Of a DNA stretch of 49,362 nucleotides, positions 35,267 to 44,700 are shown piece after piece. This stretch comes from Kiritimatiellota bacterium (GTDB taxonomy: Bacteria > Verrucomicrobiota > Lentisphaeria > Oligosphaerales > JAADHN01): the NCBI GenBank assembly GCA_013151865.1, contig JAADHN010000044.1, positions 1-49,362 of the forward strand, given 5' to 3'. The notes under the pieces were generated by a model that did not search any database, had not been told where the DNA came from, and saw only the letters and a program-made list of their open reading frames with translations. Both the position numbers and the translations under genes were made by a program. The number at the start of each line of letters is the position of its first letter. Position 1 is the first letter of the stretch.

Positions 35267-36121
35267 ATGATGAATGCGAAAGGCGTTGCGGCCAACCGTT
35301 GGGCCTGGGTGTCGGAGGCGAATCGATCCGAATCCGAAAAGACCTTGGACGTGTTTCTGTACGAAGCGGCCGAGGCTGGGTACGAAGCCGTCGAAGCTGC
35401 GGACGAAAACCTGGCAGACGGCGTCCGCCGATACGGTCTCAAGGTCTGCGGGACGTACGTGAGCGGCCCGCTGCACCGGCCATACGATGAGTTGAATGTG
35501 GATTGCGCCATCCTGAAGCCGGCTCGAGTCGCGGCGGAACTGGGTGCGGACTATCTGGCGATCAACGCGGACCCGAAAGGGAGTTGGGGTCGACGCGAGC
35601 GCAAATCGGCGGACGAGTTGAAGCGGCAGGGGGAGAACCTGTCTCGTCTCGCAGAAGCGGTCGCGCCGTTGGCGTTGCGGCTCCTGCTGCACAACCATGC
35701 GGACAGCGCGCCGTTGCACCTGGACGACTTGAGGAGCGTCACCGACTTCGCCGCCCCCAGCGTCGGGATTTGCTTGGACACGGGCTGGGCATTGGTTTCG
35801 GGCGACGATCCGGTCGAGCGCGTGCGGGCGCTCGGCCCCCGACTCGGTGGTCTGCACCTGCGCAATCACCGGGGCAAGACCCCCACCGAATGGCTGGGAA
35901 ATGGCGATATGGACGTCGCCGCCTTCGTCCGCGCCCTGGTGGAAACCGGCTATAACCACTGGTTGACGACCGAATTATGGCATCGCGAAGACACAGCTGC
36001 GGCGATCTCGTTGCTCGAGGCTCAGCGCCGCACCGTGGACTTGCTCCGACGGCTGGCGAGTCTTCCGGCGCCGCCCTCCTCCCAGGTCCAAGCGAGCGCC
36101 CGGCCGGAACGCTCCCGATGA
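35267..36121 (+). CDS. Sugar phosphate isomerase/epimerase-like TIM barrel (AP endonuclease 2 family)
   Basis: 284 residues from ATG 35267, which follows AAAGGAG; an ATG three bases later is equally possible. Segments typical of the xylose isomerase-like barrel: YEAVEAADENL, LRLLLHNHADSAPL, GICLDTGWAL, GGLHLRNHRGKT and HWLTTELW, whose His, Asp and Glu residues would bind a divalent metal. Members interconvert keto- and aldo-sugars or act on inositol derivatives. The exact sugar is unknown. Cytoplasmic. The nitrilase gene before it and a second barrel protein after it suggest a sugar or sugar-amide catabolic unit. Confidence 0.88.
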   Translation: MMNAKGVAANRWAWVSEANRSESEKTLDVFLYEAAEAGYEAVEAADENLADGVRRYGLKVCGTYVSGPLHRPYDELNVDCAILKPARVAAELGADYLAINADPKGSWGRRERKSADELKRQGENLSRLAEAVAPLALRLLLHNHADSAPLHLDDLRSVTDFAAPSVGICLDTGWALVSGDDPVERVRALGPRLGGLHLRNHRGKTPTEWLGNGDMDVAAFVRALVETGYNHWLTTELWHREDTAAAISLLEAQRRTVDLLRRLASLPAPPSSQVQASARPERSR

Positions 36122-36428
36122 GTCGTGTTCCTCGGGGACACGTCGACATGCCGTAACGGGTGGAGTGAGCGGCCGCTCCGGGACTTTTTCTCCGCCGCGG
36201 GAGTCGCACAGCCTCGACCGCACCCGCCGGCAAAGCGCCGTCGCCCCCGTTCCATTTCTCCGCTTACGGCGTATTGTACCGGTGCCGGGCCGCGCCTCTC
36301 TCGACACGTTGGTCCGGGCGGACGGGCTTGGACCCGAAGGTCCGGCCCCCGAACTCCGGCAATACCTGCGAAAGCCGGTCCGGGAGCGGCGGTTCACGGG
36401 CAAACGACAAGAAAAGGAAGACACTCCG
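36122..36428. other. Gap between two TIM-barrel genes
   Basis: 307 bases. The downstream reading frame stays open back to 36165, but that extension is Arg/Pro-rich and lacks conservation signs, so it is treated as non-coding. TATTGT at 36272-36277 with TTCCAT 16 bases ahead is a weak promoter candidate. Nothing else is seen. Confidence 0.5.
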
Positions 36429-37253
36429 ATGCAACTCGGCGCCATGATCTACAGTTTTGCTCCGGCCATTCGGTCCGGCGAGATGACCCAACGGCAAGCC
36501 ATCGAACTCTGCGCGGAGCTGGACCTGGCCTGTGTCGACACCATGGCCGGACTCGGCGGCGACCCGTGGCCGGAGGTGCGGCGCATGGTCGAAGACGCCG
36601 GCCTGTTCGTGGCCTGCCACATCGCCTTTGCCCCTCTGTCCAGCGGAGGTCCCGCCGAACGGCGGCAGGCGTTCGACACGGTGCGGACAGCCATTGCAGA
36701 TACGGTCGCCGTCGGGGCGGACAAGCTGATGGTGGTGACGGGGCACATCCCGGAGGGCGACAGCCGTGAGGCCGTGCAGAAACGGATCGGCAAGGCCCTT
36801 GGGGAACTGGGCCTGGAAGCCCGGGACGCAGGCGTCCGGCTCTGTATCGAGGATTTCCCCGGCATAACCTCGCCGCACCAGACCAGCGCGCACCTCCTGC
36901 GGCTGTGCGAGATCGCCGGTCCCGATCTCGGCGTCTGCTTCGATACGGGGAATTTCTACAGCGGCGGGGAGACGCCCCAAGAGGCTTGGCCCGCCTTGGC
37001 GGAAAAGACCATCCACGCTCACCTGAAAGATTGGATCTGGGACGACGACGGACGGCTGTGCACCCCGGACGGACGCCGATTCCGCCCTGAACTGGTGGGA
37101 CGCGGAATCATCGATTACCCCACCGTTCTCGGGCAGATGAAAACCTCGGGCTACGAAGGGGCATTGAGTTTCGAGTACGAGGGGGGCCTCGACCGAAGAG
37201 CGGCGGTCCGGGAAGGCATCGCCTACCTGCGGCGCCTCTTGGACTGTCTCTGA
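36429..37253 (+). CDS. Sugar phosphate isomerase/epimerase-like TIM barrel, second copy
   Basis: 274 residues from ATG 36429, preceded by AAGGAAG. Metal-site candidates of the xylose isomerase-like barrel are in LCIEDFPGI (Glu), LGVCFDTGNFY (Asp), IHAHLKDW (His) and GALSFEYEGG (Glu). It is only distantly similar to the previous barrel, so it is not a recent duplication. Role: isomerisation or epimerisation of a sugar or sugar acid; substrate unknown. A longer reading frame exists upstream but has no ribosome binding site. It converges with the SH3b gene; a GC-rich imperfect hairpin (37254-37273) follows its stop and may serve as a terminator, though it lacks a T-run. Confidence 0.9.
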   Translation: MQLGAMIYSFAPAIRSGEMTQRQAIELCAELDLACVDTMAGLGGDPWPEVRRMVEDAGLFVACHIAFAPLSSGGPAERRQAFDTVRTAIADTVAVGADKLMVVTGHIPEGDSREAVQKRIGKALGELGLEARDAGVRLCIEDFPGITSPHQTSAHLLRLCEIAGPDLGVCFDTGNFYSGGETPQEAWPALAEKTIHAHLKDWIWDDDGRLCTPDGRRFRPELVGRGIIDYPTVLGQMKTSGYEGALSFEYEGGLDRRAAVREGIAYLRRLLDCL

Positions 37254-37380
37254 GACCGGCGCCGCGCCGGGTCAGCGGACTCCCCGTTGACGGGAAGCAC
37301 ACGATGACGTCCGCTCGGCTTTCCCCTCGTCGCGCCCCGGATACTCCGCCGTCGCCTTGTCGCTGAGCCATGGAACGCGG

Positions 37381-38505
37381 TCAAGGTTCAACGAGCTGAA
37401 TGCCGTCGACCTCGATGACCGGCCGGGACCAGCCTGGGTAGCGAATTTCGCGACCGTAGACTTTGACCTGTTTGCCTTCCCATTCGCTCAGGTCGATCTC
37501 CCGGCTGCGGCAATTCAAGTAACACACCGGGTAGAGGGTCGCGCCCACTCGGCGGGACAGGGTGTGACTGACATAATCGGTGGCCTGTTCACCCAGTGAT
37601 ACCACCACGCCCTCGCGGCTGACACGCACCGGCGGCAGCACTTCCGGCGCCGCACTTTCGCCCTCCGCCGTCGCAGGCGGAGCCTGTTCGGCGGCAAGCT
37701 CGCCGCCGGTTTCGGCGGCGTGCGGTGTGGTTTCGGCCGGCTTCTCTTCCGATTCCGGCTTGCCCTGCCCGTCGGGTCCTGCCTCTGCAGTCTCGGGTCC
37801 TTTTTCCTGTGACTTCTCCCCCGCTTCGGCGGTCTCCCCGCCGGCATCGGTCTTGCCGGCCCGGGCATCGGCTTCGGCCGCCGGTTGCGTCGCAGCCGGC
37901 GCAACATCTTCCCCGGTCTCGGCTTGATCTGCGGTTGCGGACTCCGCAATCGCGACGGCAACGGCTTTCGGCTGGTCTTCCTGTTCGGCGGCGACTTCGG
38001 GGGTCGGCGGCGGCTCGATGGCCACAAAGTCGCGATGCACCCAGCCCACGGCGGTCGAGGGCGGCGTAATACGCTGCCAGCCGTTCTCCGGGGCCCCCTG
38101 CAACTCGAGCCGGTCATCCCGGTGGACGCGGGCATACGGCGTGAAGACCAACCCCGGACCGGAACGGACCCGGACGGTGTCTCCGGTCACGGTCCCGTCC
38201 GCTTCGAGGAAGCGGGCGGCGACATAAGCCTTGGCGTTCTTGGGCGGAACAATGCCGATCCAGTCGCCTTCCTCGGCCACCACCGTGACGGCCGCGTCCT
38301 TGCGCAGTTTGGCGATCACTTCGAAACGGAGGCCCGGTCTGGCGCGCACATTGAGCACTCCGGCCGTCACCACGCCCCGGCGTTTCGGAGGCGCGGGTGC
38401 GGTTTCCCCTGCGGCGATTTCAGAGGCTGGCGGTGCGGCGCCCCAACCTTGGATAACGGGCAGGAAAGCCAGAATCACGATGAGTGCACGCAGCCGAGCT
38501 GTCAT
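37381..38505 (-). CDS. Exported protein with two SH3b domains and a C-terminal OB-like domain
   Basis: 374 residues. Signal peptide MTARLRALIVILAFLPVIQGWGA. Two bacterial SH3 (SH3b) domains follow: residues about 45-102 (AGVLNVRARPGLRFEVIAKL, split here as VLNVRARPG) and 106-163 (TVRVRSGPGLVFTPYARV). Residues about 165-300 are a low-complexity Glu/Ala/Pro/Thr-rich linker, then a compact beta domain (VYPVCYLNCRSREIDLSEWEG, with the core VKVYGREIRYPG) resembles OB-fold domains. SH3b domains commonly bind peptidoglycan or peptides. It lies 59 bases downstream of the AAA ATPase gene in the same direction and probably shares its transcript. Confidence 0.85.
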   Translation of the reverse strand: MTARLRALIVILAFLPVIQGWGAAPPASEIAAGETAPAPPKRRGVVTAGVLNVRARPGLRFEVIAKLRKDAAVTVVAEEGDWIGIVPPKNAKAYVAARFLEADGTVTGDTVRVRSGPGLVFTPYARVHRDDRLELQGAPENGWQRITPPSTAVGWVHRDFVAIEPPPTPEVAAEQEDQPKAVAVAIAESATADQAETGEDVAPAATQPAAEADARAGKTDAGGETAEAGEKSQEKGPETAEAGPDGQGKPESEEKPAETTPHAAETGGELAAEQAPPATAEGESAAPEVLPPVRVSREGVVVSLGEQATDYVSHTLSRRVGATLYPVCYLNCRSREIDLSEWEGKQVKVYGREIRYPGWSRPVIEVDGIQLVEP

Positions 38506-38564
38506 GATGGGGCCTCCAAAACCATTCGGGGCCGATCCGGACGACCCGAACCGGCGCGCCGGTC

Positions 38565-40049
38565 TTATTTCCGGCGCTGGCCGTACTTGGACGCGGGCGT
38601 GGCGCGCCCGAAGGCCCAGCTCCGGATTTGCTTCATCTGTTCTTCCATGGTCTTCGACAGGGGGACAATCGTGCCGGCCACCCGGTTTACGTCCGACATG
38701 GTCATTTGACGACCCTCGTGATACGCCTCGACCCGGGCCGAAAGCACGGCCTGCTCAATCTCGGCGCCGTTCCAGCCCTCGGACAGAACGCCGAGGAATT
38801 CGAGGTCGAACTTCTCCGGGTCCGCTTCCTGTCGTTCAAGGTGGATGCGCCAGATCTCCTGCCGCTCCCGAGAACTGGGAAGGTCCACGAAAAAAACTTG
38901 GTCGAACCGGCCTTTCCGAATGATCTCGGCCGGCAAGTCCTGAATGCGGTTCGCCGTGGCGACAATAAAAATCAGAGGCGGCTTCTCCTGCATCCAGGTG
39001 AGGAAGGCGCTGAAGATGTGTGTCCCCACGGCAGTCGAGCCCTCGCCGGCGGAAATTCCGTTCTCGATCTCATCGATCCACAGAATGGCGGGAGCCACGC
39101 CTTCCACCGTCTTAAGAGTATGGTGGAAAGCAGCCTCCGGACTGCCGTACAGGCCAGAGAAGATGAGGTTCATGTCCACGCGAAACAGGGGAACGTCCCA
39201 CAGGGAAGAGACAACTTTCGCGGCCAGGCTCTTGCCGCAACCGCTCATACCCATGATCAACAACCCCTTGGGAATGGGCACGCCGGCGGCGACTGCATCG
39301 CGGGAGAAAACTTTCTTTCTCTGGACGAGCCATAACTTGAGGTTGCCCAGCCCCCCCATGTCCTCAATGCGAAAACGCGGGGGGACGAATTCGAGGTAGC
39401 CGCTCTTCTTAACGACCATTTCTTTTTCGATGAAAATCTGTTCGAGTATTTCCTCCCGAGCAGTCTTTCCGGAGGTGAAAACACGGTGCATGATGTGGCC
39501 CACTTCATTGAACGTCAGACCCTTGAGGGCAACGGCCACCTCGGAAAGCGTCTCGTCCGCGAGCGGTTCGCCCTGGAAGGTCTGCTGCAGGCGCACCACT
39601 TCATCGAGCAGTTCGTTCTCGTCCGGCGGGTCCACGTGGATCAGGTAAATCTCTTTTTCGAGGGATTCGGGAATCACAAGCTTGGGGCTGAGGACGAACA
39701 CGATTTTGTCGCCGCTTCCGGCGAGAGTGAGGTATGCCTCCCGCAGCCCCCGGACCACAGCGGGGTCGTCGAGGAAATCGGGCAGGTCGTTCATCACGAA
39801 GAACCCCTTGCCCGGATATGCCAGAACGGCCCGCAGGGCCGAGGCCGGATCGCGCGTGTCCCCGGTCGCCCCGGGAAGCGCCAATCCCCCGAGACAGCTC
39901 CACGAATAGACCGGGGCGTCCTCCCCGAGCGTGTCGCGCGCCACCGCTTCGAGCATGCCCAGCATTCGACCTTCTTCCGGAGATACGAGGTAGACCAGGG
40001 GATTTCGGCCGAGAACGGCCTGCCGAACCTGTTCTTCGCTGCGGTTCAT
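38565..40049 (-). CDS. AAA+ ATPase, Ycf46-like
   Basis: 494 residues, usual length for Ycf46-type proteins. N-terminal region: YLVSPEEGRM, a degenerate ATPase-like domain with FFVMNDLPDFL. The C-terminal AAA domain has Walker A GMSGCGKS (267-274), Walker B ILWIDE (322-327), sensor 1 IVATANR and an arginine-finger segment RKGRFDQVFFVDLP. Ycf46 was named from plastid and cyanobacterial genomes, where it is linked to regulation of carbon metabolism; related proteins are spread across bacteria with undefined targets. ATG at 40049 is preceded by AGAAGG nine bases upstream. First gene of a leftward pair with the SH3b protein. Confidence 0.92.
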   Translation of the reverse strand: MNRSEEQVRQAVLGRNPLVYLVSPEEGRMLGMLEAVARDTLGEDAPVYSWSCLGGLALPGATGDTRDPASALRAVLAYPGKGFFVMNDLPDFLDDPAVVRGLREAYLTLAGSGDKIVFVLSPKLVIPESLEKEIYLIHVDPPDENELLDEVVRLQQTFQGEPLADETLSEVAVALKGLTFNEVGHIMHRVFTSGKTAREEILEQIFIEKEMVVKKSGYLEFVPPRFRIEDMGGLGNLKLWLVQRKKVFSRDAVAAGVPIPKGLLIMGMSGCGKSLAAKVVSSLWDVPLFRVDMNLIFSGLYGSPEAAFHHTLKTVEGVAPAILWIDEIENGISAGEGSTAVGTHIFSAFLTWMQEKPPLIFIVATANRIQDLPAEIIRKGRFDQVFFVDLPSSRERQEIWRIHLERQEADPEKFDLEFLGVLSEGWNGAEIEQAVLSARVEAYHEGRQMTMSDVNRVAGTIVPLSKTMEEQMKQIRSWAFGRATPASKYGQRRK

Positions 40050-40441
40050 GGAGTATTGCCTTCTGTCCGAATCTCACGTTGCTCGCGGCGTCGATCTCGC
40101 CCCGCTTTCAGCCCCCGCCATATCCGCCGAACCTTTGCGGTCGGCTGCCCGAGCATACACCGCCCGAAGGGTCTGTCGTTTCATTCCGAATGATGCGCGC
40201 AACCCCTCGGATTCCGCGGTCCCCGCAGCAAACCAAGCATACGGACCGGCTCAGTACAGTCCGGCCGGCTCAGTAGAGGCAGCGAGTTCGCCCGTGCTCC
40301 AGATTATTTCGAGACCATAAACAACTCAGCACCGCGGAGTCGGTTGCCCCGTGCAGGCCGGGGCGGATGCCGGGATGGGTACCGTACTGCACCGAGCGGC
40401 TTGCGTCGAGTTGCGAAGTCCGCACAATAAGCCCCGGAGCG
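40050..40441. other. Gap upstream of the AAA ATPase gene
   Basis: 392 bases between the starts and stops of two leftward genes. It should contain the ATPase promoter, but I find no strong sigma-70 pair on the minus strand. An AT-richer patch at 40305-40330 is the likeliest place. No convincing gene or terminator. Confidence 0.45.
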
Positions 40442-41485
40442 TCATGGATGAATCATTATCTTGTTGCGCTCGACCGACCCCATGACCTCCATGGCCCGAT
40501 GGATGTCTTCGAGCCGGAACGTGTGGGAGATGATTCTTTCCACGTCCACCAACCCACGGCGCATGAGGCGAATGGCGCGGACCATGGCGGCAGGATTTGT
40601 CCCGAAACTGGCGTCCAGGCGCGCTTCGAGAAAATGCGTGTAGCCGCCGTCCAGTTCGAATGCTTCATGCGTGGTGATCCCGAACAGGTTGCAGCGTGTG
40701 CCGCGGCGGCGCAAGGCCATCATGGTCTCCACGGCTTCGATTGGACCGGCGGCCTCGACGATCACATCCGGACCCTGGGGAAGAATGGCGTAAACCTGCT
40801 CGCGGATATCGCCTCGGGCCGGATCGACGGCGTGGGTGGCTCCGAGTTGCAAGGCGTTCCGGCGCGCGAACGCACTGGGGTCGACGGCGATGAGCGTGCC
40901 GGCCCCAGCGGCCCGGGCGACCATGAGACAGAGGAGACCGATGCCGCCGACGCCGATCACGACCACGTCGTCGCCGATCCGGGTGTCGCTGTACTGAACC
41001 ATCCCTTTCCAGGCGCCTGAAAGCGGCTCGGTCAGGGCGGCGGCATCGAACGACAATTCCGACGGTTTCGCGTGCAGACAAGTCTCGCGCGTCAGCATGT
41101 ATTCGGCAAAGGCCCCGTCCCAAACATCGTCGGGCCCGTCGCCCCCGGTCACGAACGCATTCCGGCAGTAATGAGTGCGGCCGCTCCGGCAGTCGTCGCA
41201 AATGCCGCAGAAGCCGCTGGGCTGACAGATGACTTCGTCGCCGGGTTTGAAGTGCGTCACGCCCGGCCCCACCGCGGCCACCACGCCGCTGGGCTCGTGT
41301 CCGAGAATGGTGGGGAAGCTCACGTTCCGTCGCATTCCGCGCCAAGCTTTGTAATCGGTCTGACAAACTCCGCAGGCCCGGATGCGCACCGACACCTCTC
41401 CGAAATTCGTCGGTTCCGGCCTGGGAACGCGCTCGAGACGCAGGTCGTCGAAATCGTGCAGTACGGCGGCGAGCATGTCGGCCAT
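40442..41485 (-). CDS. Zinc-dependent medium-chain alcohol/polyol dehydrogenase
   Basis: 347 residues from ATG 41485 with GGGAGAAGG upstream; the open frame continues further but those residues are not conserved. Catalytic zinc ligands C38 (ACGVCQTD) and H63-E64 (GHEPSG), structural zinc cysteines C93, C96, C99 and C107 and the NAD(P) motif GVGGIGLL are all present. The protein oxidises a sugar alcohol, threonine-like or other secondary alcohol with NAD(P)+; the subgroup cannot be fixed. Its own promoter lies about 124 bases upstream. It is downstream of the heparinase-like gene on the same strand and may process the released sugars. Confidence 0.93.
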   Translation of the reverse strand: MADMLAAVLHDFDDLRLERVPRPEPTNFGEVSVRIRACGVCQTDYKAWRGMRRNVSFPTILGHEPSGVVAAVGPGVTHFKPGDEVICQPSGFCGICDDCRSGRTHYCRNAFVTGGDGPDDVWDGAFAEYMLTRETCLHAKPSELSFDAAALTEPLSGAWKGMVQYSDTRIGDDVVVIGVGGIGLLCLMVARAAGAGTLIAVDPSAFARRNALQLGATHAVDPARGDIREQVYAILPQGPDVIVEAAGPIEAVETMMALRRRGTRCNLFGITTHEAFELDGGYTHFLEARLDASFGTNPAAMVRAIRLMRRGLVDVERIISHTFRLEDIHRAMEVMGSVERNKIMIHP

Positions 41486-41608
41486 GGCGCCTTCTCCCGT
41501 CATTTCGGTCCAAATGGGGCATTGGGGGGCGTTGTCGTGTCCGCCGCAAGGACACTCCCGAGCCCGTGAGGCAGGAGAATACAACTGTGCCGGGCGCCTC
41601 ACGGACCC

Positions 41609-41637
41609 AGGATAGCGTGTGTTCTGGAACGCGTCAA
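41609..41637 (-). promoter_or_regulatory. Sigma-70 type promoter of the dehydrogenase gene
   Basis: On the minus strand TTGACG (41637-41632) and TATCCT (41614-41609) are exactly 17 bases apart, the best promoter match noted in the window. The spacer contains GTTCCAGAAC, an inverted repeat GTTC-N2-GAAC, which could be bound by a regulator. The site is 124 bases from the dehydrogenase start. Confidence 0.5.
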
Positions 41638-41741
41638 CCCATCGGCGCCGTTCTCGGGGAGCCGCGGACCCGACCGGCATCGTGCGCACCGCCTTCGATT
41701 GGGGGCGGGGTCCCCCGTTTCGAGCCGACCCGGCAGGTCCC

Positions 41742-44700
41742 TCAGGGCGGAAACGCGCGGACCGACGGTTCGGCGGTCCGGAACAGTTCGCGGCGGTCGA
41801 CCTCCAGTCGGCGGGCGTCGAACGCCCCCCAAGCCGCAATCTTGCCGTGCGAACTCCGCACAAACGCGGCCGCGCCGTGCAGCTTCAGTCCGTCGATTTC
41901 GACTTGGCGCTCCGTGTTCTCTGCGAAAACCACTCGGTCCGTCACCCCGTTCTCCCACTCGATTCGGACACCGCAACCATTCTCGGGTTCGAGCGCGGCG
42001 ACACGCCGCGGGCGAGGCAGTCCCTTTCGCCGGGGCAGCAGCACCATGAGGAAATACGGGTCCACGGCTCTTACCGTGTATTGGAGGCGCGGATGGACCC
42101 CTTCGCGACTTGTCTGGAACCAGTCCGTGTGAACCTCACCGCGTGCGGGATGCACCGGGAAGACTTCGAGGGTCGCGTCCGATTCTTTCGTTTCCTGCGG
42201 GGGCCGCAGAAGCAGCGGCGGCCGCCCGGCGGCCGCCGCATCGGCAGAGAGCAAGACGCCGTTGTCCGACGCGGCGTCGGGCGTGAGCGGCGGGGGCTTG
42301 TCGGCGGGCTGAACCAGCAGGCGCGCCAGCTCGGCGTCGGGCTCGCGCCCGGAGAGCGTCAGGACATGTTCGCCCGGGCCGAGCGCGAACACGCGGGCTT
42401 CCTCTCCGTCGTCGCGGTCTCTCACGGCGGACCATCGGAAGGAGCCGGCGACGCGCAAGTCCCAAAGCAATCGTTCTCCGCCGTCGAGCTGCACAAAGAA
42501 ACTGTCGGACTTGCCTACCTCGACGCCGGCGGCGCGGACGAAGCCGTAGATTGCGTAGCGTCCGGCAATCGGGACGCGGAACCGGAAGCGCGCCGACCCG
42601 CCGACCTGTCCGGAGGTCGAGGTCAAGACGACCGCCGGCCCCTGCCGAGGGGCAGCGCGCCAAGGCCGTTCTCGAGTCGCGAAACGGAGCCGGTCCGGGA
42701 CATGCAACTGCCACGTGTACTCGCGCGTTTTGTCGTCTTTGCGGATGTCGTCGTAGATTACCAGATAAGGCGGGGACCCGGTCCCCGGGCGAACGAGCAC
42801 GAAATGGCGTTCGGCCCGGCGCACCGGTCGGGTGGGGATGGGGGCCCAATCCCGGTCGTACCGGAAGCTCCAGGCGTCACGGGCGTCGACCCGGACCCAG
42901 TCCACGGCCGGCGCGTGTACGAACCCCGTGATGAAGCCGTTGCTTTGGTTGTGATAGCGCATCGGCTGACCCCGGCCGTCGATCAGGACGACATTGTGCG
43001 CGAAACTGCTCGAACTCTTGCCCGGATCGCCGTCGTTGCCGTAGCCGCTGTCGATGGCGAGGTCCGCCCCGTAGGCGGACAGGGTGAACGTCCCTTTGTC
43101 CGCTTGGTCGTGACCGGATGCGTGCGGCCCGGCCTCGATGGCGAGGTGGAGATCGTCGGGACCGAACCCCGAACGGCAGACCACCAGACCGCGGCCGCGG
43201 AAATGCAGGCCGAGTGCCAGGGTCGCGGTGGGATCGTCGACCGGGGGCGACTCCCGGTAATAGAGCAGATAGCCGAGCGCCTGATATGCATTGTAGTCCG
43301 ACGGGGCCCGCCGGCCGGGGCCGTTTTGCCACACCCAGCTCATCAATCCGGCAAGCGCGCCGTAACTGAGACGGCGAGGGCCCGGCGCTTCGCGAAAATG
43401 TTGAAGGTAATCGAGCCCGCTCCGCATGGACGGGCTGTTCCATTTTTCTCCCGTCCCGGCCGGATCGGTGTGCGCCAATTCGGCCAATCGCCCGCAGGCG
43501 TACATGTAGGCCGGCCAGGGCGCCTGGCCGTGGCCGCAGTCGGACAGATTGTTCCATCGCCCGCCGCCGGGCAGGGTCTCGGAAACCAGCCAGGGCGGAA
43601 TCAGTTGATAATTGGTTTCGGTGAATAGGTCGCCGCGCCCTTGGCGCCGAAGCACTTCCGCAAACGCAACGGCCGCCCCCATTCCGTACCCGAAATACCC
43701 GGGGCCCTCATGCCCGCAGCCGTCGAAGTCGACTCCGAGCGTCAGGTAGTCGCGCACGACGCGTCGGCAATCGAACAAGAGGGCCTGCTCACCGGTGCGG
43801 GTTTCGCCCTCGAGTGCGAGGACCGCAATTCCGCATGCACTCATCAGCCCCGGCGCGTAGTTCCACACGCGGCTGAGGGGACGCCGCGCCCAGCCGCCGG
43901 TACGACTGTGTTCGAAAATGTCTTCGACGAATCCGAGCAACGCCGCCTGCACCGTCCTGCGGTCTTTGGGCGAGAGTCTGTCCCAGAGCCAATCGTACCC
44001 GAACGCCAGGGCGCGGACGAAGAACGTCCGGGTGTAATAGAAGCTGCGGCCGAGGGCCTGGTCATCGACTGTCAAGTCGCCGGCAGCGGCTGTGAGCATC
44101 CGGGCGCCGAAGTCCCCGAAGCGTCGGTCGCCGGTCAAGCGGTACACGGCGCCGACGGTCTCGATAGGCCACGAAGCGTCCCGGAGCCGCCCCTCGTATG
44201 CCGCCCGCCACGGGGTGCCGGTCAGTTGGGTGTTCTCGACGAATTCACGGAGATCGTGGAGCGGGTCGCCCGGATCGGTCTTGGCGAGCACATCCTCGGC
44301 CAAGGCCGTCAGGCGTCGAAAAGCCTCGGCCTGTCGCGGCGCGCTCTCGGTTCGGACGCGGCATCGGCGGACCGCCTCGGGGGTCAGCAGCAGGCGCGGA
44401 TGCGGCGGACCGCCGGCTTCCCCGGGCGGCAGGAGCAGGCGACGGCGACGGCGGGCGGCGAATTCGTGAGCCAGGACCGCTCCCTCGGCGCGGCTCACGA
44501 ACCGGAGACGGGCCAGTTCGACCGTTACCGGGGGTGTCGCGTTCAGGTTGACCATGAATTGAAGGCGGTCGTTGGGTGTGAGTTCCGCCGGGGCGAACCG
44601 TCGGATCGGACCGCGTTCCCAGCGAAAGTCGCGCAGCGCCAGATAGAACTCGGTCCACTCGCCGTTCGAGTACTCGAGCCGACCGGCTTCCGCGCCGAAA

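Noticed and set aside
36165-36428. N-terminal extension of the second TIM-barrel protein
   Set aside because: The extension is Arg/Pro-rich without family similarity, while ATG 36429 has AAGGAAG and begins exactly at the barrel.
37254-37273. GC-rich hairpin after the second TIM-barrel gene as an intrinsic terminator
   Set aside because: The stem has a bulge and no T-run follows; it is noted in the gene entry but not called as a terminator.
41619-43628. A 669-codon plus-strand frame opposite the heparinase-like gene
   Set aside because: It is antisense to the conserved lyase and its translation is compositionally biased without motifs.
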